Positions 25,302 through 35,378 of a stretch of DNA of 64,000 nucleotides are shown piece by piece; within the stretch, counting starts at the first letter, position 1, and each line of letters starts with the position of its first letter. The DNA lies in the NCBI RefSeq assembly GCF_050033475.1, contig NZ_CP188319.1:1-64000 (forward strand), written 5' to 3'. This DNA is from Cetobacterium sp050033475 (GTDB taxonomy: Bacteria > Fusobacteriota > Fusobacteriia > Fusobacteriales > Fusobacteriaceae). A model generated the notes under the pieces. The model did not search any database, was not told the DNA's origin, and saw only the letters and a list, made by a program, of their open reading frames with translations. The position numbers were made by a program, and so were the translations under genes.

Positions 25302-26642
25302 ATGAATATTAAAAAATTTTATAACCATCACCGGGAAGACTTTCGGTCTATTTTTACAATTGCTCTGCCTACCATAGCAGATCTTTTTGTTCAAACACTT
25401 CTTGGGTTCTCTGACATGGTAATGGTTGGTCGGCTTGGACCTATAGCCATAAGTTCTGTGGGAATCGGTAATGCACCCATCATGACAATTATGACTGTAT
25501 TCTTTGCCATTGGAACAGGAACAACTGCCATAGTCAGTCGAGCCTTCGGTTCTAAAAATCAAGAGGAAGGGAAATCCGCCATGAGTCAAAGTATTTTTCT
25601 TGGAATTCCAATTTCTCTAGTTGTTACTTTTTTATTTTTATTTTTTAGAAAAGATATTCTAACTATCATAGGTAGTGAACAGGATATGGTAAATAGTATT
25701 GGATACTTTACTGCTGTAGCCCTTGGGCTCCCAATGCTTTGTTTAAATATTATTTTTTCCTACGGCTACCGTGCCATAAGTGAAGCTAAAATTCCCATGG
25801 CTGTCAATATTTTAAGTGTAACTTCTAATATTGTTTTAAATTATTTCTTTATTTTTGTTTTTAAAATGGGAATTCTTGGAGCTGGTATAGCAACAACCTT
25901 AGCTAGAACCATCGTTACTTTAATTTATTTCTATCTGACATTTTTTACAAATAAATATTGGATAAGTATTAAATTAAAAACATTAAAATATGAAAGAATT
26001 ATGGCCAATAGAATTTTAAAAGTTGGTCTACCTTCTGCAGCGGAACAATCTCTTTTCAGAGTGGGAATGTTAATATTTGAAACCATGGTTATCAAACTTG
26101 GAAATTTAGAATATGCTGCCCATAAAATAGCTCTAACCGCTGAATCCTTCTCCTTTAATATCGGTTTTGGATTTGCAGTGGCTGGAACTGCTCTGGTTGG
26201 TCAAAGAATTGGAAATAAAGATTATTCCGGAGCAGAAACCATGGCAAAACTCAACGCTCTTTTAGCGGTAATTGTCATGAGTATTTTTGGAATGTTTTTC
26301 TTTATAGTTCCAGATTTTATAATCTCTATGTTTACCCAGGATCAAGATATTTTTCCCATGGCTTCCAGTGCATTAAAAATAGTTTCCATAGCTCAACCAT
26401 TCTTAGCTGTGTCCATGGTTTTAAGTGGCGTTTTAAGAGGAGCTGGAGATACAAAATCTGTTTTGTATATTACAACAATTGGTATGTATATTATAAGAAC
26501 TCCTTTAACTTATCTTTTCCTTTATGTTTTTAATTTTGGATTGATTGGTGCTTGGATTGTTATGACAATAGATTTAGCATTTAGAAGCAGTGCTGCCTAT
26601 TGGCGATTTAAAAGAGGAAAGTGGAGATATATAGAGGTCTAA
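25302..26642 (+). CDS. MATE family efflux transporter
   Basis: A 446-residue protein with twelve predicted membrane segments in two halves. ALPTIADLFVQTLLGFSDMVMVG near the N-terminus and the GAGIATTLAR and GAGDTKSVL stretches match multidrug and toxin extrusion proteins. It uses a Na+ or H+ gradient to export cations. The frame opens at 25275, but GGGGGAGAG stands just before the ATG at 25302. It converges with the WYL gene with a four-base tail overlap. Confidence 0.9.
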   Translation: MNIKKFYNHHREDFRSIFTIALPTIADLFVQTLLGFSDMVMVGRLGPIAISSVGIGNAPIMTIMTVFFAIGTGTTAIVSRAFGSKNQEEGKSAMSQSIFLGIPISLVVTFLFLFFRKDILTIIGSEQDMVNSIGYFTAVALGLPMLCLNIIFSYGYRAISEAKIPMAVNILSVTSNIVLNYFFIFVFKMGILGAGIATTLARTIVTLIYFYLTFFTNKYWISIKLKTLKYERIMANRILKVGLPSAAEQSLFRVGMLIFETMVIKLGNLEYAAHKIALTAESFSFNIGFGFAVAGTALVGQRIGNKDYSGAETMAKLNALLAVIVMSIFGMFFFIVPDFIISMFTQDQDIFPMASSALKIVSIAQPFLAVSMVLSGVLRGAGDTKSVLYITTIGMYIIRTPLTYLFLYVFNFGLIGAWIVMTIDLAFRSSAAYWRFKRGKWRYIEV

Positions 26643-26667
26643 TTTTCATAGACCTCTATTGCTTTTT
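26633..26667 (+). terminator. Terminator spanning convergent stop codons
   Basis: AGAGGTCTA / TAGACCTCT (26633-26657), then ATTGCTTTTTT. The stem codes for the last residues of both the MATE protein and the WYL protein. Confidence 0.75.
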
Positions 26668-27475
26668 TATACTTATCTATAAACCATTCCCTTAAAGATA
26701 GAGGTTCTAAAATTTCCACCTCATTCATAAAATAACTAAAATATCTTTTAGCCTTTTCCTCAGAACACTGAAGACTATAAATATTTTTGCTTTTCTCCAT
26801 AACCTGAGGTCTATTTACTTTTAAATTTTCAAACATCTTTTCTCCACAGTCTGATAACTTAACTCTTATAACCTTTCCTTCAGATAAAAATGGATCAAAA
26901 TTTTTCTTAACATTCTCAACAAATTCCTCATCTCTATTTTGAAATTTATCTCTACTTATATATATTCCCACAATATTATTTAAACGGTAATTTTTAAATT
27001 TACATTTTTCTAAATCATAGGAAAAAATATAATTTGCTATTTCCAATTGAGAACTTCCTATATAATAGGGCTCTACCTTAGTTTCATTTCCATCTCTAAA
27101 TTTTATTTTTATAATTTTTTTCTCTTTAATTCCATGATTAATTCTTTCTACAATTTCAGAAAATACAAATAACTCCCTTTTATTTTTAGGAAAATTTCCA
27201 TATTTTATAAAAAGTTTTCTAAAAAAATCCGCTTCCACTTGAACATTTTTCTCTTCTAAAAACTCATAATAGTTTTCTTTATTTTTTTTATTTAAATTAA
27301 ATTGGATAACTTCCTTATCCCCTTCTTTATAATATTCATCTAATAATTTTTCATTCTTTAATCTTTCAAAAATATAATTCAATAAAAAATTTTTTGTAAT
27401 TTTAAATTCCTCTATATCCCCTTGAATAATTTCTTCAATATATTTAGGAACTGTCACCCGTAATTTTTTTTCCAT
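26639..27475 (-). CDS. WYL-domain transcriptional regulator
   Basis: A 278-residue protein. The N-terminus (KLRVTVPKYIEEII and the following helices) reads like a ribbon-helix-helix DNA-binding unit instead of the usual winged helix. The middle (about 115-205: IKIKFRDGNETKVEPYYIG and NYRLNNIVGIYIS) is a WYL ligand-binding domain, followed by a C-terminal WCX-like part. WYL regulators often sense nucleotides or DNA ends. AAGGAGGGG precedes the ATG. It converges on the MATE gene and diverges from rubrerythrin; targets are unknown. Confidence 0.8.
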   Translation of the reverse strand: MEKKLRVTVPKYIEEIIQGDIEEFKITKNFLLNYIFERLKNEKLLDEYYKEGDKEVIQFNLNKKNKENYYEFLEEKNVQVEADFFRKLFIKYGNFPKNKRELFVFSEIVERINHGIKEKKIIKIKFRDGNETKVEPYYIGSSQLEIANYIFSYDLEKCKFKNYRLNNIVGIYISRDKFQNRDEEFVENVKKNFDPFLSEGKVIRVKLSDCGEKMFENLKVNRPQVMEKSKNIYSLQCSEEKAKRYFSYFMNEVEILEPLSLREWFIDKYKKAIEVYEN

Positions 27476-27616
27476 TTGACCCCTCCTTATCTTACTTCTA
27501 TTATATTATGTATTTTTTTACAAAGAAATATTTTTCTAAAAAAAAGATTATTTATCTTTTTTCGGTAAAATCAAATAACCAAAAAGAAAATATTTAAATA
27601 TGGAGGCTTTATTAAT

Positions 27617-28198
27617 ATGGAAAAAAAATCATTAAAAGGAACTCAAACTGAAAAAAATCTATTAGCTTCATTTGCCGGAGAAGCTCAAGCTAGAAATCGT
27701 TACACACTTTGGGCTGACGTAGCTAGAAAAGAAGGATACCAACAAATTGCAAATATATTCATGGAAACTGCAGAAAATGAATTCCATCACGCAAAAAGAT
27801 TCTTTTCTTTCTTAGAAGGTGGAGAAGTTGAAATTACTGCTGCTTATCCAGCTGGATCAATCAAATCTACTTTAGAGAACTTAAAAGAAGCTGCTGCTGG
27901 AGAACACGAAGAAGGATTCGATATGTATCCTGGATTTGCTGCTGTTGCAAAAGAAGAAGGATTCCCTCAAATCGCAGCTGTATTCAACGTAATTGCCCAA
28001 GTTGAACACCACCATGAAATGAGATATAGAAAATTAGCTGAAAATATTGAAAAAGGATTAGTATTCAAAAAAGAACAACCTACTCAATGGAAATGTTTAG
28101 CATGTGGATATGTACATGAAGGAACAGAAGCTCCAAAAGTATGTCCATCTTGTTTAGAAAAACAAGAGCAATTTGAACTTCTTGCTGAAAACTATTAG
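27617..28198 (+). CDS. rbr: Rubrerythrin
   Basis: A 193-residue protein: an N-terminal four-helix diiron domain with the ligand motifs FAGEAQARNRY, ETAENEFHHAKR and the second-half EQ-type VIAQVEHHHEMRY, and a C-terminal rubredoxin domain with WKCLACGY and CPSC. It reduces hydrogen peroxide with electrons from rubredoxin or a related donor and protects anaerobes. GGAGG lies ten bases before the ATG. A hairpin AAAAAAGAT/ATCTTTTTT (27538-27562) lies in the upstream region. Confidence 0.95.
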   Translation: MEKKSLKGTQTEKNLLASFAGEAQARNRYTLWADVARKEGYQQIANIFMETAENEFHHAKRFFSFLEGGEVEITAAYPAGSIKSTLENLKEAAAGEHEEGFDMYPGFAAVAKEEGFPQIAAVFNVIAQVEHHHEMRYRKLAENIEKGLVFKKEQPTQWKCLACGYVHEGTEAPKVCPSCLEKQEQFELLAENY

Positions 28199-28277
28199 TC
28201 AGATTATTTCTAGAACCCTCATAAATTGAGGCTTTCAGAAATAGAGTATTTTTTATAAAATCTCAAAGAATTAAATA

Positions 28278-28323
28278 AAGCTCTGAAAGTACCACTAAAT
28301 GGCATTTTCAGAGCTTCTTTTTA
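28278..28323 (+). terminator. Terminator downstream of rubrerythrin
   Basis: AAGCTCTGAAA (28278-28288) pairs with TTTCAGAGCTT (28306-28316), followed by CTTTTT. An upstream CTTTCAGA (28232-28239) could pair with the same left arm, so two alternative folds exist. Confidence 0.75.
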
Positions 28324-28356
28324 TTCTGATTTTTTTTGAATGGGTCATACTTCTAA

Positions 28357-28385
28357 TCAAAACCTTGTAAGACAATGAGTTTTGA
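28357..28385. other. Unexplained hairpin between rubrerythrin and SIMPL gene
   Basis: TCAAAAC-C-TTGT, AAG, ACAA-TGA-GTTTTGA: an imperfect stem followed on the plus strand by GCCTTTTTA. It could be a second terminator or the relic of a mobile-element end; I cannot decide. Confidence 0.35.
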
Positions 28386-28410
28386 GCCTTTTTACGAGGT
28401 CATTTTATTT

Positions 28411-29124
28411 TTAGTCAACTAAATAATACTCTACGGTACTTACAACTCTAACTTTTTTTATCTGAGGATTATGTTGATCTCTATTTTCAATGACAAATTG
28501 TCCTTGATTTGCTGATTTTATCTTACCTAAAGAACTTTTAGAATCCTTGGCAAATTTTTCAGCAACTTCTCTAGCATTGGTAGTTGCTTCCTCTATCATT
28601 GAAGGTTTAATGCTATTAAGTCCTGTATACAGATAATCCACACCATTTCCATATTGGTTATTGTTTATAGCCACATTTTCCTTAACCAATTCTCCTATTT
28701 TACTAGTTAAATTATATACTAAATCCACCTTACTAGAATAAACTGTCACAGTTTCTGTGGCAACATATCTAAAATTCAATTTACTTTCCTCTTGATATAA
28801 AGCCTTATCCTCTATACTTGGAGCTGAAATTGTTATTTCATCCTTAGATATTCCATTTTTCTCAAGAAATTCAACAATTTTATTACTGCTATCCTCTAGA
28901 GAATTGTAAAGCTCTTCTAAATTATTTCCTGTAACTCTAAAGTCAATAGGCCATAGAACTATATCCGCCTTAACTTCCCTTTCAGCCAATCCCTTCACAG
29001 AAACAGTTCTATTCATTTCCTTAATTTTTAAAAAACTATTTCCCAAGGTATATCCAGCAAAACTTAAACCTAAAAATATAAAAATTCCTAAAACTATCAA
29101 TCCTAAAGTATTCTTATTATTCAT
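28411..29124 (-). CDS. SIMPL domain-containing protein (DUF541)
   Basis: A 237-residue protein with an N-terminal membrane anchor (about 8-28) and a SIMPL/DUF541 domain that begins RTVSVKGLAEREVKADI and ends RVVSTVEYYLVD. Members are exported or periplasmic proteins of uncertain function, one in E. coli linked to oxidative stress. A TTG at 29127 is immediately followed by the ATG at 29124; GGAGG is five bases from the ATG, so that is the start. It closes the mog-addB-addA operon at a gap of about ten bases. Confidence 0.85.
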   Translation of the reverse strand: MNNKNTLGLIVLGIFIFLGLSFAGYTLGNSFLKIKEMNRTVSVKGLAEREVKADIVLWPIDFRVTGNNLEELYNSLEDSSNKIVEFLEKNGISKDEITISAPSIEDKALYQEESKLNFRYVATETVTVYSSKVDLVYNLTSKIGELVKENVAINNNQYGNGVDYLYTGLNSIKPSMIEEATTNAREVAEKFAKDSKSSLGKIKSANQGQFVIENRDQHNPQIKKVRVVSTVEYYLVD

Positions 29125-29134
29125 CAAGACCTCC

Positions 29135-32100
29135 TTATAATTTTATCTCAGGTAATTTTATTTCCATAAACTCACCCTTGACATTGTAATTTTCATATTC
29201 TCCTATATCCCTAAGTTGATTCTCTATCAAATGAACATAATCATTTATTTGACTTTGATCCTTTCCTCCAGTTTTATAGTCTATTATTAAAACCTTTCCC
29301 ATCATATCATCCTGTGGTTTTTTTATCATTATTCTATCTATTCTTCTCAATTCTCCCAAATCCTCAGAATACACCTCATATTCAGGATAAATATAATCCC
29401 AATCCCTAGAAAATATTAATTTATTTTCTACCATAAAGTTTGAAAGCTCCTGACTCTTTAGTATTGTATATAATCTCTCCTCCCCTATAAGAGTTCCATA
29501 TTTTGACATGGCTCTTTTGAAGGCATAAGTTCTTCCTTCTTCAGTATCATAAATTATATTTTCCAAATAATAGTGTACCGCAGTACCTATAAGCCTTTTA
29601 CTTTCAGCTTCTAAGTTAAATTGTCTGTGGGTTTCCATCATTCTCTCTAGATTTCTATTTAAAATTTCCAAATCATAGGTCGGTTCCTGGAAATTTATAT
29701 CTCTTAAGGGATTTTCCCTTTCCTCTAAAATTTCATTTTTATTTTCTCTTTTGAAATTTCCAAGGGTGATCTCACCAAAATTTTCCATGGCAACCTTTAA
29801 ATATCCATCTACCTTTTTATCTAAAACTAAAATTAAATTATTTTTAGCTCTAGTCAACACCACATAGAGGGCATTAATCTCTTCCTGTCTATCCTTATAG
29901 GCCTTTTCATCTATATATTTATATTTTTCATCAATATATCCCATTAATTTTTCATATTTCTTATCTATAAATATATAATTTTCCACTGTCTCGTAGTCCT
30001 GAGATAACTCAATATGAAATTGAAGTCCGCTTCCTCCCCTAGTAGGTAAAGCTCTGTGGTAATAATAAACAGTTTCATACTCCAATCCCTTGGATTTATG
30101 TATTGTCATAAGAATAACTGCATTTTTTTCCTCTAGGGATACCTGTTTAAATTTACTCAACTGTCCATTTTCTTCCAAGTCCTTAACCATCTCATAGAGA
30201 TTATCATAGGTTCTTCCAAGTTCTATAAATGAATTTATATTTTTCAAATCCGATTTAGTTTTATAAATTTCAATTACTCCAAATTCTTTTATGATTTTTC
30301 CCAAAAGAAATTGCAAATGATTTTTTCTTTCCAATTCCTTCATATAATTTTTTATTTTAGAAAAAACATTTAAGAAGATTATTTCCTCTTCTCCTTCATC
30401 TTTGAAAAACATTTCTATTTCATATTTATTTTCAATAATTTTTTTCATTGTTTCATTGGAAATATTTACCAAGTCACTTCTTAAAAATTCCAATAGACTG
30501 AAGAAATCCTTTCTAACTAAATATTTTAAAAGTTTAAAAATTCCTTCTATTGCTCTGTGATCCACAATAGATTCACTGGAATCTAAAACAAAGGGAATTT
30601 TTTTCTCAGAAAGTATTCTTGAAATATTATTTAATTCCCTATTGGTTCTAGCTATCACTGCCACATCTCTATAGTCCCCTTGGAATTTATTTTCAATATC
30701 CTCAACTAAAACTTTCCCAACTTCAAATTCCTCTTCCTCATCATCTAAGGTTGGTTCAATTATTTCCACATAGCCAAGTTCCTTACTTTTTCCATCTACC
30801 TCTGTAAAGGACCATTGTAAATCCAATTCCCCATAATCCTCATCATAGGATTTAGATATACTATTGAAAATATCATTAGTAAATTTTACTATACTCTGCT
30901 TACTTCTATAGGAAGTACTTAAACTTTCTACCTTTCCGTTTAGAATTCCATCTAGTTTTTCAAAGAGAGTCTTCTCTCCTCCTCTCCAACCATAAATACT
31001 TTGCTTTTCATCTCCAACACAGATAACCCATTCACTTCTCTTAATGATTCCATTTAGAATTTTCCATTGAAGAATACTTGTATCCTGAAATTCATCTATA
31101 AATAATGTTTTAATATTTCCTTCGAAAATTTCTAGAAAATAATCTGTAACTCCATTTTCATCTATTAAGTTTATTTCACTGTCATTGATATATTTAAATG
31201 TATAACTACTTATATCATTGTGAGTGAATCTTTTTTCAGTGAATTTTATTTCATCATAAATACTGTATAGATTACTAATAAAAGATAGAATTTCATTTTC
31301 ATATTCAATGACATCTCTATTATAAATTTTAATAGCTAAATCCTTTTTCAATTCTTCATTTACATCTTCCATCTCAGAAACTAAATCAGAAATATCCATG
31401 GCCTTTGTGGATTTAGTTTTATTTCCATTCCAGCATTTGTCATCCTTTAAAAAAACATTCCAATTTTCAAGAAAAAATTCCTCTTTTTTATCCTCACCTA
31501 AAGTAAAATATTTTTTATAGGCAGACTTGAAAAAATCCTCAGAGGGATCTCCCTTTTTCTTTCTAATTTTAATTTCTTCAATTATTCTTAGAATATGATC
31601 CATATGGGATTTAAGTTCCCCTATCTCAGGTAATGTCGTTTTTCTTTCTACCTTATCAATTTGTGATTCTATAAGAAGCATCTTCCATCTATCATAAATT
31701 AAATTTTTTATACTTTCTAAATATACATCGATATTTCTTTCTGTATTTTTTTCAAAGAATTTTTTAAATCTACTGAACTCTTTTTTATTTTCAATTATTT
31801 TTTCAAAGGTTTTTCTCAATACCTCTTCGTTTTCTCCATCATCTATAATTTCATAGGATAAAATATTTAAATAGGGAGCTATTACATTTTTAAAAATACT
31901 ATTTATAAAACTATCTATTGTATAAATTTTTAATCTATCTCTATTGATTGAAACTTCCCTATAAATTTTTTCTATTTTTTCCCTATCAAAATTTAAATTT
32001 CCATCCAATTTAGAAATATTTTCTAGAATATCCTCTCCCTCTCCCTTGGAAATTTTTTCCAAGAAGGAAAGAATTCTTTCCTTTATTTCCCCAGTGGCTT

Positions 32101-32230
32101 TCTTAGTAAAAGTCATTACTAAAATATCCCTATAGTTTTCTCCCTTTAATAGAGCTCTAATATATTCTAGAGAAAGTCTATAGGTTTTCCCTGTTCCAGC
32201 ACTGGCCTTTAATACAATACATTCCTTCAT
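29135..32230 (-). CDS. addA: AddA-like helicase-nuclease subunit
   Basis: A 1031-residue UvrD/RecB-class enzyme. Walker A is ASAGTGKT at residues 9-16, motif Ia VMTFTKKAT, motif II LFIDEFQDTS, motif III VGDEKQSIYGWRGG and motif V MTIHKSKGLEYE. A C-terminal RecB-type PD-(D/E)XK nuclease carries LIIDYKTGG near residue 1000. With AddB it should process double-strand DNA ends for RecA loading. It overlaps addB by one base (TAATG). Confidence 0.9.
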   Translation of the reverse strand: MKECIVLKASAGTGKTYRLSLEYIRALLKGENYRDILVMTFTKKATGEIKERILSFLEKISKGEGEDILENISKLDGNLNFDREKIEKIYREVSINRDRLKIYTIDSFINSIFKNVIAPYLNILSYEIIDDGENEEVLRKTFEKIIENKKEFSRFKKFFEKNTERNIDVYLESIKNLIYDRWKMLLIESQIDKVERKTTLPEIGELKSHMDHILRIIEEIKIRKKKGDPSEDFFKSAYKKYFTLGEDKKEEFFLENWNVFLKDDKCWNGNKTKSTKAMDISDLVSEMEDVNEELKKDLAIKIYNRDVIEYENEILSFISNLYSIYDEIKFTEKRFTHNDISSYTFKYINDSEINLIDENGVTDYFLEIFEGNIKTLFIDEFQDTSILQWKILNGIIKRSEWVICVGDEKQSIYGWRGGEKTLFEKLDGILNGKVESLSTSYRSKQSIVKFTNDIFNSISKSYDEDYGELDLQWSFTEVDGKSKELGYVEIIEPTLDDEEEEFEVGKVLVEDIENKFQGDYRDVAVIARTNRELNNISRILSEKKIPFVLDSSESIVDHRAIEGIFKLLKYLVRKDFFSLLEFLRSDLVNISNETMKKIIENKYEIEMFFKDEGEEEIIFLNVFSKIKNYMKELERKNHLQFLLGKIIKEFGVIEIYKTKSDLKNINSFIELGRTYDNLYEMVKDLEENGQLSKFKQVSLEEKNAVILMTIHKSKGLEYETVYYYHRALPTRGGSGLQFHIELSQDYETVENYIFIDKKYEKLMGYIDEKYKYIDEKAYKDRQEEINALYVVLTRAKNNLILVLDKKVDGYLKVAMENFGEITLGNFKRENKNEILEERENPLRDINFQEPTYDLEILNRNLERMMETHRQFNLEAESKRLIGTAVHYYLENIIYDTEEGRTYAFKRAMSKYGTLIGEERLYTILKSQELSNFMVENKLIFSRDWDYIYPEYEVYSEDLGELRRIDRIMIKKPQDDMMGKVLIIDYKTGGKDQSQINDYVHLIENQLRDIGEYENYNVKGEFMEIKLPEIKL

Positions 32231-34770
32231 TAGAACTTCCTCCTACATATATTTTTATATTCACAATAGGTACAAATTCCCTTGGTTTCACTGAGAGGAT
32301 AATCCTTTCTTCCAATGAAATTCATTATGGTATTTTTTAACTCATCCTTGGTTAAAACTATCCTATCACTAAATTCCAAATCTCCAGAAAATACATTGTA
32401 TATTCCCTTAGTAGCCTTAGTTTCATCTCCATATAAAAGAATGGAGTAGAAGTCCAACTGTTTATCCTGTTTCTTTCCTGTTTTAAAATCCAATATTAGA
32501 TTTTCCTGTAAACTTTCTAAAATAAAATCCACCCTACCGGTTATATAGAAATTTATTTCATCCTCTATTATTGGAGATCTATTTTCCCAATTTACCTTTT
32601 CACTTTCAAACCTTCTAATTTTTCTATCTCCATAAATTTTACCTAAATCTCTATAGAGAGCTAAAATATTTCCCTTAAATCTAGGAATTAAAATTTCTTT
32701 AAAGTAGTTATCTAAAAATACTGGAATCTTATCTCTTCCAAAGGAGAAATGTTTTAGAAGAACCTCCTCCACATAGTCCTCACTTAGATAAAAATTATTT
32801 TTAGAAACTATATCCTTCCAAGTATTTTTAATTATCTCCTCTAACACCGAGTGCACATATATTCCTAAATATTTCATAGAAATATTTGGACTCCACTCTC
32901 TAATCAAAGGATTTATCTCTGCCAATTTGCTCATGTAAAATTTATAAGGACATCCCTCTAAAGTCTCATAATCATAGGCACCTATTCTACATTGACCATT
33001 CTTAAAGTCCTTTATTTCCTTTTCCAAAATATCCTCAGGAAGATTTTCCTCCTTTAGAGAATTTCCCTTAAACATTTCCCTTAAATTCTCTAGAATATCC
33101 TCATCCTTAACAGGGTTCTTAGATAATTTTATTCCATAGGTTTCCATTAATTCAGTTACAAATGGAGAAATATCCTCACCCTTCCCTTCATTTTTTCTAT
33201 AGATTATAATTGCCTTTCTACAATTGAAAAGTCCCTGATAGAATCTATGTTTCAACAGTTCTCTATTTTTATCCTTAGTTATAAGGTTATTTTCTTCCCT
33301 TTGAGCCTCAGAAAATAAAGATTTTACCCCAAGATTTCCTGGAAAATTTTTACTACTTAACCCTGTGAAATAGAAAGTTCTACTTGTTCTTCCTCTTGCC
33401 ATCTGTATTTCCCGAGCAACAGAAATTTTTGTTTCCATGGCATCAATTCTATCTATTTCTATATTATTCATATATTGTAAAATTAATTTATATATTTCAA
33501 CTCCATTGGAGAAACATTTTTTAAATCCATCTTCCCCTAGCATATATTCACTGGTCTTTGCCAAGGTAATAGCCTCATAAAATTTTTCAAAAAGATTTTT
33601 ATATTCTCCCTCATAAAATTTATTTAAATCTAAATTATTTTTAAAATATTCTACAAAGTCATCTACTCTTTCAAATCTTCCAATATTTTTTATTTCCCTA
33701 TCCAAGTTTAAAAAGTTTTCAGAAACTTCTCCATTTAAATATTTATAATCATTTTCCAAAAGATTATAAAACTCCTCCATATTTTCCTCTGTGATTCCAT
33801 AGACATTTCTAAATTCTATATTTTCCAAAGCATCTCTTAGGGAAAACAATGGGATTTTATTTTTTAATCTTCCCTCTAGGGAAGCAACTAAATCATATTG
33901 GGTTTTTAAAAATTTATATAAAATAGTATCATTTAAAACAGCCTTTGTCCCTGGAACATAAACTCCTGGTAATATTTTATGATAATTATTTTTTGTAATA
34001 TCTCCTACAAAAATTTCCCCAGGATTATTTTCCTTTAGAAGCTCTAATATCATTAACTCTTCCATTTCCTCCTTAACCTCATAGACCTCCACATCTAAAT
34101 TTATCTTAGGTAGATTTACATTTTTTATGGTTAAGTTTTCCTGGTCATAGTCCTCTGGAGAAATTTGTAAAATAAATTCCACATCTAAAATTTTCTCCAA
34201 TCTTTTAATTACTTCCTTTTCCAAAGGCTTAAAGTCCATTATATCTATGAAAATTATTTTTTTATATTTTTTTACAAAATCCAATTTTATATTTTCTTTT
34301 CTAGGAATCCAATCCATCAACTCATGATTTCTATGTCTTAAATATTCATCATAATTTTTTTTCAAAACCTCAAAGTTTTCAATATATTTCATTTGCCAAG
34401 GCTGAGGATTTTTTATTCTCCCTATCATCGCCTCATTCATTTCCTTATAATATTTAAAAAAACTATCTCCATAATCGATGATGTCATAGTATGAATCCAT
34501 ATTTAAAAGTTCCTTAAGTAATTCCTTATTTCCATTATAAAAAGATATAAATCTCTTGGCCTCTCTCAATATAACCTTTTCAGTTTCAAATATTTTTTCT
34601 TTAAATTCCTCAAAGGTAAATATTGTTGGAACTCCCTTAAAAATATTTTTCTTTAAATTTTTCTTATAATTATTCTTCAAAAAATAATCTGAGAAGACAT
34701 AGATTGTCTCCATGTCCTCTCTCAGTGTCAATGTTATATCTTTTCCATACTCTATATATTTAAACTCCAT
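32230..34770 (-). CDS. addB: AddB-like nuclease subunit
   Basis: An 846-residue partner of AddA. The C-terminal PD-(D/E)XK nuclease is seen as LILDFKTGKK, and the Fe-S staple of AddB as an isolated Cys in EGCPYKFYM plus CTYCEYKNIC at the very end. The N-terminal helicase-like half is degenerate, as is usual for AddB. The frame opens at 34812, but the ATG at 34770 after GGGGGGA removes a 14-residue extension that would run into mog. Confidence 0.87.
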   Translation of the reverse strand: MEFKYIEYGKDITLTLREDMETIYVFSDYFLKNNYKKNLKKNIFKGVPTIFTFEEFKEKIFETEKVILREAKRFISFYNGNKELLKELLNMDSYYDIIDYGDSFFKYYKEMNEAMIGRIKNPQPWQMKYIENFEVLKKNYDEYLRHRNHELMDWIPRKENIKLDFVKKYKKIIFIDIMDFKPLEKEVIKRLEKILDVEFILQISPEDYDQENLTIKNVNLPKINLDVEVYEVKEEMEELMILELLKENNPGEIFVGDITKNNYHKILPGVYVPGTKAVLNDTILYKFLKTQYDLVASLEGRLKNKIPLFSLRDALENIEFRNVYGITEENMEEFYNLLENDYKYLNGEVSENFLNLDREIKNIGRFERVDDFVEYFKNNLDLNKFYEGEYKNLFEKFYEAITLAKTSEYMLGEDGFKKCFSNGVEIYKLILQYMNNIEIDRIDAMETKISVAREIQMARGRTSRTFYFTGLSSKNFPGNLGVKSLFSEAQREENNLITKDKNRELLKHRFYQGLFNCRKAIIIYRKNEGKGEDISPFVTELMETYGIKLSKNPVKDEDILENLREMFKGNSLKEENLPEDILEKEIKDFKNGQCRIGAYDYETLEGCPYKFYMSKLAEINPLIREWSPNISMKYLGIYVHSVLEEIIKNTWKDIVSKNNFYLSEDYVEEVLLKHFSFGRDKIPVFLDNYFKEILIPRFKGNILALYRDLGKIYGDRKIRRFESEKVNWENRSPIIEDEINFYITGRVDFILESLQENLILDFKTGKKQDKQLDFYSILLYGDETKATKGIYNVFSGDLEFSDRIVLTKDELKNTIMNFIGRKDYPLSETKGICTYCEYKNICRRKF

Positions 34771-34778
34771 AGTCCCCC

Positions 34779-35291
34779 CTATTTTATAGGTTGTGTCATA
34801 GGTTCTGCACACTCACTGGCAGATCCCTTTAAAATTTCAATTCCATGTACTAAGGTATCTATTACAAAACTTAAATTCTCCAAAGCTCCCTTAGGACTTC
34901 CTGGTAAATTTACAATAAGAGTTCCCTTTCTAATTCCACAAACTCCTCTACTTAACATAGCCTTTGGAGTTATCTCTAGAGATTTCATTCTCATATACTC
35001 TGCAACCCCTGGTGCCATTCTTTCGCAAGCTGTTGTTGTGGCCTCCGGTGTCACATCTCTAGTTGAAAATCCTGTTCCACCATTGGTAATTATTAAATCT
35101 GCCATATCAGCATCTGCAATAAGTTCCAATTCTCTAACTATACTACTATAGTCATCTGGTAACATTCTATAGTATTTTACCTTATAGTTTTCCTTTGTTT
35201 CTATATATTCTCTTAAAACATGTCCTGTTTTGTCCTCTCTCTCTCCTCTTGAACCCTTATCGCTCATTGTTAATATCGCTACTCTTATCAT
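34779..35291 (-). CDS. mog: Molybdenum cofactor protein MogA/MoaB
   Basis: A 170-residue molybdopterin-binding-fold protein with ITNGGTGFSTRDVTPEAT and LPGSPKGA, the two signatures of MogA/MoaB. It adenylylates molybdopterin before metal insertion. Other cofactor genes are not in the window. It lies eight bases ahead of addB, an odd pairing with DNA repair that probably reflects cotranscription only. AAGGGGG precedes the ATG. Confidence 0.92.
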   Translation of the reverse strand: MIRVAILTMSDKGSRGEREDKTGHVLREYIETKENYKVKYYRMLPDDYSSIVRELELIADADMADLIITNGGTGFSTRDVTPEATTTACERMAPGVAEYMRMKSLEITPKAMLSRGVCGIRKGTLIVNLPGSPKGALENLSFVIDTLVHGIEILKGSASECAEPMTQPIK

Positions 35292-35350
35292 AAAAAGCCC
35301 CCTTAATTATATTTAATTCCTTACTAGGATTATACCAATTGTTGTAAAAA

Positions 35351-35378
35351 AAAAGAAGTCAGAATATATCCAACTTCT
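35351..35378 (-). terminator. Terminator after the PHP gene
   Basis: AGAAGT / ACTTCT short stem, followed on the minus strand by a run of nine or more T residues; the stem overlaps the PHP stop codon. Confidence 0.55.

Noticed and set aside
28324..28410. Remnant of an insertion sequence.
   Set aside because: A hairpin is present, but no transposase fragment and no second end could be found.
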